A DNA stretch of 64,000 bases. It comes from Chromobacterium amazonense. Lineage in GTDB: Bacteria > Pseudomonadota > Gammaproteobacteria > Burkholderiales > Chromobacteriaceae. The stretch spans positions 1 through 64,000 of the forward strand of contig NZ_MKCR01000027.1 of the NCBI RefSeq assembly GCF_001855565.1. Direction: 5' to 3'. The notes below the pieces were generated by a model. It was not told the origin of the DNA. It did not search any database and worked only from the letters and a program-made list of their open reading frames with translations. The translations under genes were made by a program, and so were the position numbers. Positions within the stretch are counted from its first letter, which is position 1. Each line of letters begins with the position of its first letter. This document shows, in pieces, positions 38,530-45,973 of this stretch.

Positions 38530-40329
38530 ATGAGCAATCTGATCGAATTGAAAGTCCCGGACATCGGCGGCCACAACAACGTGGACGTGATCGAAGTGTT
38601 CGTCAAGCCGGGCGACGTGATTGAAAAAGAAGCCAGCCTGATCACGCTGGAAACCGACAAAGCCACCATGGAAGTGCCGGCCGAAGCCGCCGGCACCGTC
38701 AAGGAAGTGCGCGTCGCCGTGGGCAGCAAGGTCTCCGAAGGCGACCTGATCGTGGTGCTGGAAGCGGGCGCCGCTGCCGCCGCCGCGCCGGCTGAAGTCA
38801 AGCCGGTGGAAACTGTGGGCGTGGCTTCCGCCACCACCCAAGCCGGCTTCGCGCCGCAAGCCGCGCCGATCGCCGCCAGCCATAGCGGCGGCGCCGACAT
38901 CGAGTGCGACGTGATGGTGCTGGGCGGCGGCCCCGGCGGCTACTCCGCCGCCTTCCGCGCGGCCGACCTGGGCCTGAAGGTCGTCATCGTCGAGCGCTAC
39001 GCCACCCTGGGCGGCGTGTGCCTGAACGTGGGTTGCATCCCGTCCAAGGCGCTGCTGCACAACGCCGCGGTGATCGACGAAGTGAGCCACCTGGCCGCCA
39101 ACGGCATCAAGTTCGGCAAGCCGGAAGTCGATATCGACATGCTGCGCGGCTACAAGGAAAAGGTCATCGCCAAGCTGACCGGCGGCCTGGGCGGCATGGC
39201 CAAGGCGCGCAAGGTGGAGATCGTGCGCGGCAACGGCCGCTTCATCGATCCGCATCACATCGAAGTCTCGCTGACCACCGGCAAAGGCCGCGAAGAGTCC
39301 GGCGAGAAGAAGATCGTCAAGTTCAAGAACGCCATCATTGCCGCCGGCTCCCGCGTGGTGAAGCTGCCGTTCATCCCGGACGATCCGCGTGTGGTGGACT
39401 CCACCGGCGCGCTGGAGCTGAAGGGCGTGGCCGACCGCATGCTGATCATCGGCGGCGGCATCATCGGCCTGGAAATGGGCACCGTCTACTCCACGCTGGG
39501 CGCGCGCCTGGACGTGGTGGAAATGATGGACGGCCTGATGCAGGGCGCCGACCGCGACCTGGTCAAGGTATGGCAGAAGTGGAACGCGCACCGCTTCGAC
39601 AACATCATGCTGAACACCAAGACCGTGGCCGTGGAGCCGAAGGAAGACGGCGTGTGGGTGACCTTCGAAGGCGCGCAAGCCCCGAAGGAACCGCAACGCT
39701 ACGACCTGGTGCTGTACGCCACCGGCCGCGCGCCTAACGGCAAGCTGATCGGCGCGGAAAACGCCGGCATCGCGGTGACCGACCGCGGCTTCATCCAGGT
39801 GGACAAGCAGCAGCGCACCAATGTGCCGCACATCTTCGCCATCGGCGACATCGTCGGCCAGCCGATGCTGGCGCACAAGGGCGTGCATGAAGGCCACGTG
39901 GCGGCGGAAAACTGCGCCGGCATGAAGTCCTACTTCGACGCCCGCGTGATCCCTGGCGTGGCCTACACCGATCCGGAAGTGGCTTGGGTGGGCGTGACCG
40001 AAGACGAAGCCAAGAAGCAGGGCCTGAAGATCGAGAAGGGCGTGTTCCCGTGGGCCGCCTCCGGCCGCGCCATCGCCAACGGCCGCGACGAAGGCTTCAC
40101 CAAGCTGATCTTCGACGCCGAAAGCCACCAGATCATCGGCGGCGGCATCGTCGGCCCGCACGCCGGCGACATGATAGGCGAGGTGTGCCTGGCGATCGAG
40201 ATGGGTTGCGACGCGACCGACATCGGCAAGACCATCCACCCGCACCCGACGATGGGCGAGTCCATCGGCATGGCGGCGGAAGTGGCGCACGGCACCTGCA
40301 CGGACCTGCCGCCGCAACGCAAGAAGTAA
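38530..40329 (+). CDS. lpdA: Dihydrolipoamide dehydrogenase (E3) with N-terminal lipoyl domain
   Basis: This 599-residue flavoprotein reoxidises dihydrolipoamide. An N-terminal lipoyl domain (Lys44 in [10 protein letters not shown]) is nearly identical to those of AceF and is linked to the FAD domain ([21 protein letters not shown]). The redox disulfide is [13 protein letters not shown] (Cys164, Cys169), followed by the NAD domain ([20 protein letters not shown]) and the dimer interface with [11 protein letters not shown] (catalytic His). Lipoyl-bearing E3 is known from Neisseria. The start is ATG 38530, after the REP pair. Confidence 0.96.
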   Translation: MSNLIELKVPDIGGHNNVDVIEVFVKPGDVIEKEASLITLETDKATMEVPAEAAGTVKEVRVAVGSKVSEGDLIVVLEAGAAAAAAPAEVKPVETVGVASATTQAGFAPQAAPIAASHSGGADIECDVMVLGGGPGGYSAAFRAADLGLKVVIVERYATLGGVCLNVGCIPSKALLHNAAVIDEVSHLAANGIKFGKPEVDIDMLRGYKEKVIAKLTGGLGGMAKARKVEIVRGNGRFIDPHHIEVSLTTGKGREESGEKKIVKFKNAIIAAGSRVVKLPFIPDDPRVVDSTGALELKGVADRMLIIGGGIIGLEMGTVYSTLGARLDVVEMMDGLMQGADRDLVKVWQKWNAHRFDNIMLNTKTVAVEPKEDGVWVTFEGAQAPKEPQRYDLVLYATGRAPNGKLIGAENAGIAVTDRGFIQVDKQQRTNVPHIFAIGDIVGQPMLAHKGVHEGHVAAENCAGMKSYFDARVIPGVAYTDPEVAWVGVTEDEAKKQGLKIEKGVFPWAASGRAIANGRDEGFTKLIFDAESHQIIGGGIVGPHAGDMIGEVCLAIEMGCDATDIGKTIHPHPTMGESIGMAAEVAHGTCTDLPPQRKK

Positions 40330-40370
40330 AGTTTGATCGGCGGTTGATTGATCGCCATCAGATGAAGAAG

Positions 40371-40403
40371 GGGCAAGCCTTGGGGCTTGCCCTTTTTGTT
40401 TTT
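40371..40403 (+). terminator. Rho-independent terminator after lpdA
   Basis: GGGCAAGCC, loop TTGG, GGCTTGCCC, then TTTTTGTTTTTTG. It ends the pdh operon 41 nt after the lpdA stop. Confidence 0.9.
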
Positions 40404-40429
40404 GCTGGATGATATGATAAGTGGATTTT

Positions 40430-40463
40430 GTAGGGCGGAAGCCCGCGAAGCGGGCGTTCCGCC
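40430..40463. repeat. Single REP downstream of lpdA
   Basis: GTAGGGCGGAAGCCCGC, GAA, GCGGGCGTTCCGCC: same family as the pdh spacer repeats, here as one unit. The following stretch (40464-40600) is GC- and purine-rich, with no ORF I can support. Confidence 0.85.
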
Positions 40464-40600
40464 GCCATCAAGCCTTTCTTCGAAGGAGGGAGAGGGGGCG
40501 GGGAGAGGGGGACGTTGCTGGGTGTATGCCCGTGGGCACGAGTTTTGTGTCCGCTTCGCGGACGGATGATTTTGATGCCGGTTCCGCCCGGCGGACGGGC

Positions 40601-40825
40601 CAGGGGCTGTGCGGCCAGCCCCTTGGAATCCCAGGCCGCCCCAACCGCCCGGCGAAACCCCGGCTCCAAAGCCATTTCCAAGGAGCCGCCGGAACTACAT
40701 GCGTGCGAATCTTTGATTCGCTCAGCGGTATGCGCTAACGTCGCCCCGCGTCGAACAACCGGCGGCTTGAGCGTGCCAATCTTTGATTGGCTCAGCTCTG
40801 GCCTTGGGAATGGTTTCGGAGCCGG
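40601..40825 (+). other. Nested palindromic region, candidate structured RNA or mobile palindromic element
   Basis: This non-coding stretch folds on itself. AGGGGCTG/CAGCCCCT (40602-40623) forms a first hairpin. Then an outer arm 40660-40683 pairs with 40802-40825 (21 of 24 identical when inverted; two of the three differences are G-U pairs if transcribed rightward). An inner stem AGCCGCCGG (40684-40692) pairs with CCGGCGGCT (40759-40767). Two short hairpins with the same loop but compensating stems, GCGAAT-CTTTG-ATTCGC (40705) and GCCAAT-CTTTG-ATTGGC (40775), each precede TCAGC. No known RNA family is recognised. Confidence 0.55.
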
Positions 40826-40896
40826 CTCGTGCTGATGGGGGATGGGGCGAGTCGGTTCGGTTTGGTGCTCAAGCTGGCCCTGGGATTCGTTGGCGT

Positions 40897-40937
40897 GTAG
40901 GTTGGAGCTGAGCGCAGCGAAGCCCAACGTTTACCGC
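40897..40937. repeat. REP of a second family, left of the RAYT gene
   Basis: It starts GTAGGTTGGAGCTGAGCGCAG, continues CGAAGCCCAACG, and ends TTTACCGCG. TTGG/CCAA close the hairpin and GCTGAGCGCAGC is an inner palindrome. An inverted copy lies just right of the transposase (41482-41524), differing at a few positions. Confidence 0.85.
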
Positions 40938-40957
40938 GGGTGTGCTGGAGGTAATCC

Positions 40958-41479
40958 ATGCGTTATCGTCGGTTAATAGCAGAAGGCGGCACATGTTTCC
41001 TCACCGTGAACTTGGCGGATCGGCGACAAGACTATCTGACTCGTCATATCGACGTTTTACGGCAGGCTGTTCGCCAAGTGCGTGACCGCCATCCCTTTGA
41101 GATCGTCGCCATGGTGGTGTTGCCGGATCATTTCCATGCGGTATGGACCTTCCCGGAGGGCGATGCGGACTATCCGACAAGAATGGCTCTGATCAAGGCG
41201 GCATTTTCGCGCAATCTACCCAAAATCGAACGAATTCGGGAGAGTCGAGAGCGCAAGCGGGAGCGCGGCATCTGGCAGCGGCGGTATTGGGAGCATCAGA
41301 TCCGGGATGAGGCGGATTTGCAGGCGCATGTGGATTACATCCATTACAACCCGGTCAAGCATGGCCATGTGGAGCGAGTGCTTGAGTGGCCGTATTCCAG
41401 CTTTCATCGCTATGTCAGGTTGGGGTGGTTGCCTGAGGATTGGGCAGGGGAAAGCGTTGTGGTGCAGTTGCAGGAGTAG
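40958..41479 (+). CDS. REP-associated tyrosine transposase (RAYT, Y1 family)
   Basis: This 173-residue protein has an N-terminal RRLIAEGGTCFLTVNLADRR strand and the HUH-type metal motif in VVLPDHFHAVWTFPEGD (His-Phe-His, about residues 57-62). The catalytic-tyrosine region is near VDYIHYNPVKHGHV, with WPYSSFHRYV typical of RAYTs. These single-copy domesticated enzymes bind and nick REP sequences at their GTAG lead-in. Direct bracketing by inverted REPs (40897 and 41482) is the usual arrangement. The start is ATG with GGAGG 6 nt upstream. Confidence 0.93.
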   Translation: MRYRRLIAEGGTCFLTVNLADRRQDYLTRHIDVLRQAVRQVRDRHPFEIVAMVVLPDHFHAVWTFPEGDADYPTRMALIKAAFSRNLPKIERIRESRERKRERGIWQRRYWEHQIRDEADLQAHVDYIHYNPVKHGHVERVLEWPYSSFHRYVRLGWLPEDWAGESVVVQLQE

Positions 41480-41481
41480 GG

Positions 41482-41524
41482 CGCGGTGAACGTTGGGCTT
41501 CGCTGCGCTCAGCGCCAACCTACG
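41482..41524. repeat. REP of the second family, right of the RAYT gene (inverted)
   Basis: Read on the minus strand it is GTAGGTTGGCGCTGAGCGCAG, then CGAAGCCCAACG and TTCACCGCG, the inverted counterpart of 40897-40937. It begins 3 nt after the RAYT stop. Confidence 0.87.
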
Positions 41525-41526
41525 AT

Positions 41527-41652
41527 GGAGACCAACTTACCGGATTGATCGCCGAACCGGGCCGGATGCTGGTCAACAACACCGACTTGGTCAAACTGGC
41601 CGCCGCCTGCCACTTGCTACTGGCGGAACGGATGGGGCGGATTGCCGGCTGA
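41527..41652 (+). pseudogene. Possible 3' remnant of a displaced gene
   Basis: Directly right of the REP, an open frame without its own start reads QLTGLIAEPGRMLVNNTD, then LVKLAAACHLLLAERMGRIAG and a stop. It looks protein-like (amphipathic C-terminal helix) but has no start or ribosome site after the REP. It could be the tail of a gene cut when the RAYT-REP unit inserted, or chance coding in GC-rich DNA. No family is recognised. Confidence 0.3.
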
Positions 41653-41747
41653 TGGCAAATAGGGTTGGATGACGGGGGGCGGGGCGATGGCTGCCCCTTC
41701 TTCTTGGGCATGCGATGATTTCCGGGTAGCGGAAAGAAAGGTTGAGC

Positions 41748-42320
41748 ATGGATGAGTTGTGGCGGCAGTTCGAGGCATGGCTGGCCGAGCATTGGCCGGA
41801 TGGGTTGGCGAGTTTGAATCCGCCGGCCAGCGACGCGCAAATCGCCGAGCTGGAGCGGCAGGTGGGCGTGACGCTGCCGGCCGATTATGTGGCCTGCCTG
41901 AAGATTCATGACGGGCAGAGCGGCGGCGACTTCCTGTTCGACGGGATGGCATTCCTGTCTTGCGAGGAGGTGTACCGGCAGTGGCGCGTCAGGAAGGAAC
42001 TGTTGGACGACGGCGTTTTCGCTGGCGAAACGTCGGAGCCGGAAGCGGGCGTCAAGAACGACTGGTGGAATCTGCGCTGGATTCCCTTCACCCACAACAG
42101 CGGCGGCGATCATCTATGCCTGGACCTGGACCCGGCGGAATCGGGCACGCTTGGGCAGGTGATTACTATGTGGCATGAAACCGGCGACCGCGAGCGGGTG
42201 ACGGCGGGGTTTGAAGCGTATTTCGCCGATTTTGTGGCCGGCGCGCTGGATGGCCGTTACACGTATTCGGAGGAATATGGCGGCTTGGTGGACGCGGTGG
42301 ACGCGGTGGACGTCGCATGA
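41748..42320 (+). CDS. SMI1/KNR4 (SUKH) family protein
   Basis: This 190-residue protein carries the SUKH pattern: LNPPASDAQIAELERQVGVTLPADYVACLKIHDGQSGGDFLFDGMAFLSCEEVYRQW (about residues 25-80), then WWNLRWIPFTHNSGGDHLCLDLDP and a final WHETGDRERVTAGFEAYFADFVAGALDG. SUKH proteins often act as immunity proteins to polymorphic toxins, but no toxin gene is adjacent here and other family members are housekeeping. The C-terminus carries a three-unit nonamer DNA repeat (GTGGACGCG). It overlaps the next gene by 4 bp. Confidence 0.85.
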   Translation: MDELWRQFEAWLAEHWPDGLASLNPPASDAQIAELERQVGVTLPADYVACLKIHDGQSGGDFLFDGMAFLSCEEVYRQWRVRKELLDDGVFAGETSEPEAGVKNDWWNLRWIPFTHNSGGDHLCLDLDPAESGTLGQVITMWHETGDRERVTAGFEAYFADFVAGALDGRYTYSEEYGGLVDAVDAVDVA

Positions 42321-43012
42321 TGCTGCCGCGAGCGGTTTTCTTCGATCTGGACAACACCCTGGTGCATCGCGAGGCCAGCATTGATCTTTACGCCCGCCGG
42401 TTTTGGCGCGATTTCGGCGATGCCATCGATGGCGGCGGCGAGGCGCACGTCGCCGCGGTGGTGAAGCGTTGCGACAACGGCGGCTACCTGCCCACGGACT
42501 CGCCATTCACTTCGATCAAGCAGGCGGTGTCCCATGGTTTGAAAACGCAGATCGTCTGGCGGCAGGCGGTGGAGCAGGACGCGCTGCTGGATCATTGGGA
42601 GCGCCATAACGCCGTTTGCACGGCGGCGATGCCGGGGGCGGCGGAGGCGGTGGGCTTTCTTTCGGCGAATGGTGTGCGCGTGGGCGTGATTTCCAACGGC
42701 AGCCACCGCACGCGGCTGGAAAAGGTGGCGCGGCTGCCGTTTGCCGCGGCTATCGAGCTGACAGTCAGCTCCGAGTCGGCCGGCGTGAAAAAGCCGGACG
42801 CGGCGATTTTCCGAGTGGCGGCGGAGGCGTTGGGCGTGGCGCCGGAGGATTGTTGGTATATCGGCGACCATCCGCTCAACGACGTGATCGGCGCCGCGCG
42901 GGCGGGGATGGCGCCGGTGTGGCTGAGCGGCTTTCATCCCTGGCCGGCGGAGATGCCGCCGCCGTCGAGCCAAATCTCCATGCTGGCTCAATTGGCAGAA
43001 CGGCTGGTTTAG
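42317..43012 (+). CDS. HAD-superfamily hydrolase (YjjG-like)
   Basis: This 231-residue haloacid dehalogenase-type phosphatase has motif I AVFFDLDNTLVHRE (catalytic Asp10, Asp12), motif II GVISNGSHRTR, motif III Lys in SAGVKKPDAAIF and motif IV WYIGDHPLNDVIGA. A helical cap lies between motifs I and II. The YjjG-like branch dephosphorylates nucleotides and small phosphoesters; the true substrate is unknown. It is translationally coupled to the SUKH gene (ATGA). Confidence 0.88.
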   Translation: MMLPRAVFFDLDNTLVHREASIDLYARRFWRDFGDAIDGGGEAHVAAVVKRCDNGGYLPTDSPFTSIKQAVSHGLKTQIVWRQAVEQDALLDHWERHNAVCTAAMPGAAEAVGFLSANGVRVGVISNGSHRTRLEKVARLPFAAAIELTVSSESAGVKKPDAAIFRVAAEALGVAPEDCWYIGDHPLNDVIGAARAGMAPVWLSGFHPWPAEMPPPSSQISMLAQLAERLV

Positions 43013-43020
43013 CTGGCCGT

Positions 43021-44214
43021 CTAGCTTTCCTCGCCTTTTCCCGCAGGCGGCTCCACGCTCACCACCCTATCCCGTCCGCCGTTCTTGGCCTGGTACAGCG
43101 CTTTGTCCGCGCGCGCCAGCGTGCTGTGTATCCGTTCGTCCTCTTGCCACAGCGTGACGCCGACGGAGAAGGTCTGCTGGTCCGGCAGGTTGCGGCGCAG
43201 CGATTCGATGCGCGTCACCGCCTGCGGCAGGTCGCAGTCCATCAAGGCCAGCACGAATTCCTCGCCGCCAAAGCGGGCGAACAGGTCCGATTGCCGCATG
43301 CGCGATTTGATCAGCAACGATGCTTCGCGCAATAGACGGTCGCCTTCTGGGTGGCCATAGGTGTCGTTGAATTGCTTGAAGTGGTCCAGATCGAACAGCG
43401 CGATGGCGAGGGGGTAGCGGTAGCGTCGAGCCGTGGCCAGCATCATCTCGATCTGCAAGTCCCAGGTGCGGCGGTTGGGCAGCTGTGTCAACTCGTCGGT
43501 GCCGGCCAGCGACTCCAGCTTCTGCATCAGGCTGCGCATCTGGCTCAGCCATTTGTGCAGCAGCCGCACCAGCAAAAAGCCCATGGCGCTGGCGATGATC
43601 CACATCACCAGCATCATCCAGCGGGCGACGATGCCGTAGGAGTTGGATTGCGCCACTTTCTTCATCAGGTCCAGGGTGATTGAGACCGCCAGCGTGTTGG
43701 CGCTTTCCGAGATGTGGTTGAAGATGCGGATTTCCTCGTTCATGACCAGCTTCGATGCCTTGTCCTGCGAGGCGGCATCCTGGGCGCGGTATAAAGCGAT
43801 GATTTTGCGATCCAGAGCCATGAAGCGGTTGAAATCTTCCTGCACGCTGTTGAGCAGGCTGCGTTGGTCATGGTCGAGGCGCATCGCGCGCAGTTTGCCG
43901 AGATCCCGGTTGAAGTTGTCGGCGGAGCGTAGAAACTCCGACCGGCTGATCGAATCGTTGCTGCTTGCGCCTGCCACGTGGCGGACGATGTCCAGCGCGT
44001 AGCCGGTTTGCCAGCCGTTCAGGTCCGCCGCGTCAAACTTCACCGCCATGGCGGCCTGGGCGATGGCGATGTATTCCACAATCTCCGCCCTGCCGTCCTC
44101 TTCCAGCTTTTCGATATAGAAGGACAAGACCGGCAGCAGCCCCATGCAGAGCAGGATGGGGGCGGCAACCATGATGGCCTTCAGCATGATGCCTTTGTCG
44201 TTTCTGTCAAACAT
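43021..44214 (-). CDS. Membrane-bound diguanylate cyclase
   Basis: This 397-residue protein has two transmembrane helices (about residues 12-32 and 190-212) enclosing a helical periplasmic sensor domain. A C-terminal GGDEF domain has active-site GGEEF at about residue 314 and a product-inhibition I-site RQSD five residues upstream. FDLDHFKQFNDTYGHPEGDRLL is canonical, so it should make cyclic di-GMP. ATG 44214 was chosen as the first start before the anchor; the ORF is open further upstream without a signal. It is convergent with the HAD gene. Confidence 0.88.
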   Translation of the reverse strand: MFDRNDKGIMLKAIMVAAPILLCMGLLPVLSFYIEKLEEDGRAEIVEYIAIAQAAMAVKFDAADLNGWQTGYALDIVRHVAGASSNDSISRSEFLRSADNFNRDLGKLRAMRLDHDQRSLLNSVQEDFNRFMALDRKIIALYRAQDAASQDKASKLVMNEEIRIFNHISESANTLAVSITLDLMKKVAQSNSYGIVARWMMLVMWIIASAMGFLLVRLLHKWLSQMRSLMQKLESLAGTDELTQLPNRRTWDLQIEMMLATARRYRYPLAIALFDLDHFKQFNDTYGHPEGDRLLREASLLIKSRMRQSDLFARFGGEEFVLALMDCDLPQAVTRIESLRRNLPDQQTFSVGVTLWQEDERIHSTLARADKALYQAKNGGRDRVVSVEPPAGKGEES

Positions 44215-44431
44215 GCTCGCTTCGCCGCGGTGGAGTGGGGGGGATGGGCAAGCGTCGCTCAGGCTAGGCGCTGGCGGGCTCGGGTTCTGCTTCAGAATAG
44301 ATGGTTTTGATAAGGACAAATACGTAGTCGTCGCGATGGACCTTGAGAGGGCAAACGCTCGCGCTCGGCGTGAGGAAATGTCGGGATGAAAATATCAATG
44401 GCATAATATGATTTTATGATGAGGACGGCCG

Positions 44432-45076
44432 ATGTCTCGATTTGATTTGATTATTTTCGACTGCGATGGCGTGCTGGTCGACAGCGAGCGCATCACCAAT
44501 GCCGTGTTCGCCGGCATGCTCAATGAGCTGGGCTTGCCGGTGACGCTGGACGATATGTTCAGCCACTTCGTCGGCCTGTCCATGGCGCAATGCCTGAAGC
44601 AGGTTGCCGAAATGCTGGGCCAGGCGCCGCCGCCAGGGTTTGAGGCGGAATACCGCCGCCGCTGCCAAGCCGCGCTGGAAGCGGAGCTGAAAGTGGTGGC
44701 TGGCGTGCCGCAGATGCTGGAGGCCTTGCCTTTGCCGTACTGCGTGGCGTCCAACGGCAGCCATGACAAGATGCGCGCCACGCTGGGGCTGACGGGTTTA
44801 TTGCCGCGTTTCGCCGGCCGGATGTTCAGCGCGCAGGAGGTGGCCGCGCCCAAGCCGGCGCCGGACGTGTTTCTGCATGCGGCGCGCAGTCTGGATGTCG
44901 ATCCTGCCCGCTGCCTGGTGGTCGAGGATACGCCTACCGGCGTGCGGGCCGGCGCGGCGGCGGGCATGACGGTGTGGGCCTATGCGGCGCTGACGCCGGC
45001 CAGTCGGTTGATCGAGGCGGGAGCGGCGAGCGCGTTTGCGCAGATGGCGGACTTGCCGTTGCTATTGCAGGCTTGA
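44432..45076 (+). CDS. HAD-superfamily hydrolase, beta-phosphoglucomutase-like
   Basis: This 214-residue phosphatase has motif I LIIFDCDGVLVDSERI (Asp8-type nucleophile), motif II CVASNGSHDKM, the motif III Lys in VAAPKPAPDVF, and motif IV CLVVEDTPTGVRAG. A type C1 helical cap follows motif I. It resembles YieH/6-phosphogluconate-type phosphatases, but substrate cannot be read from sequence. It stands alone; 44215-44431 is an AT-richer spacer that should hold its promoter. Confidence 0.87.
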   Translation: MSRFDLIIFDCDGVLVDSERITNAVFAGMLNELGLPVTLDDMFSHFVGLSMAQCLKQVAEMLGQAPPPGFEAEYRRRCQAALEAELKVVAGVPQMLEALPLPYCVASNGSHDKMRATLGLTGLLPRFAGRMFSAQEVAAPKPAPDVFLHAARSLDVDPARCLVVEDTPTGVRAGAAAGMTVWAYAALTPASRLIEAGAASAFAQMADLPLLLQA

Positions 45077-45134
45077 AGCGTGAGCGCAGGATCAGCGGGA
45101 GCGGTTGCCGGCGGGCGCCGCTCCCGCGGCGTCA

Positions 45135-45359
45135 TCAGTGCAACAGCAGATCTTCGTGGTCTTCGGGATAATCATTTTCCGGCGCGCGGCGCCAGGCATA
45201 GCAGCGCGGCGGGGCGCCGGCTTCGGTTTGGAACTGCTTCAGCCAGTAGGCCAGGCGGCGCCAGCAGCGGCGCTCATGAGTCAGGAAATGCAGCAGCCGG
45301 CTGCGGCTTCCAGGCTCCGGTTCTGCCGGCAGGCTGTGTTCGTTCATCATCGCGGACAT
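45135..45359 (-). CDS. Small hypothetical protein
   Basis: This 74-residue ORF starts MSAMMNEHSLPAEPE, is basic-aromatic in the middle (RRCWRRLAYWLKQFQ) and ends PENDYPEDHEDLLLH. GGAG lies 10 nt before the ATG. Amino-acid composition looks genuine, but no family is recognised. A longer reading (from 45437) is possible. Confidence 0.45.
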   Translation of the reverse strand: MSAMMNEHSLPAEPEPGSRSRLLHFLTHERRCWRRLAYWLKQFQTEAGAPPRCYAWRRAPENDYPEDHEDLLLH

Positions 45360-45466
45360 GATGTTATCGCTCCAGATCGGTTGACGGGTGCTATCCACGT
45401 TTCGAACTGTAGCGATGGCGAAATCAATTTCGCGCATAAAAAGCGGCCGGACACATCAAAATCTCA

Positions 45467-45652
45467 TCAAAGCCTTTTATCGCCGCATGCGGGATGGGCG
45501 GCGAGCGGCAGCCGGTACAACCAGGCTTCCACATTGCCGCATTCCAGGCCGGCATGGAATGGCCGGACCCGCCTGGCACCGGCGTTTTCGGCGGTGCGGA
45601 TGGATGCGGCATTGTCTTAGGCCATGGCGATGTCCAGCCGTTTCAGGCACTC
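45467..45652 (-). pseudogene. Decayed GNAT acetyltransferase remnant
   Basis: On the minus strand, CLKRLDIAMA, an in-frame TAA, then DNAASIRTAENAGARRVRPF and HAGLECGNVEAWLYRLPL resemble the C-terminal end of a GNAT acetyltransferase (NxxSIRVAEKAG motif). No N-terminal part or start is visible to the right. From 45653 to 45946 I see no gene; the AT-richer end probably carries the tamA promoter. Confidence 0.4.
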
Positions 45653-45973
45653 AGATCGGGCAGTTTCCGACGCAGTGGCAATCGGTTTGGTCGATGCTTG
45701 GACGAGTTATTCCGTATGGCATGAATTTCGTTGATCTGGAGAGGCATGGGGGTAAGCCGCATGAAAAGGTATTTCCAGCAGCTGCATGCGCTAGCCCATT
45801 GCATAGGGAAAATAGGCATGAATATGCCTAAAATTTAAGCCATTTGACATTTTTGGTCGACAATGAACTACCCGCCTTAGGCGCATGTCTGATAGGGTTT
45901 GTTTACAAGCGTTTACGGGTCGCCAGTCTTGGTGACATCCGTTACCATGCTGCATCCCCCTACGAATCCGACC

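Noticed and set aside
35412-40317. Two very long minus-strand ORFs (1019 and 650 codons)
   Set aside because: They are antisense to aceE, aceF and lpdA and contain low-complexity His/Gly/Ala runs; the sense genes are unambiguous.
40464-40600. Coding gene between lpdA and the palindromic region
   Set aside because: Open frames here are short, in purine-rich low-complexity DNA and lack ribosome-binding sites.
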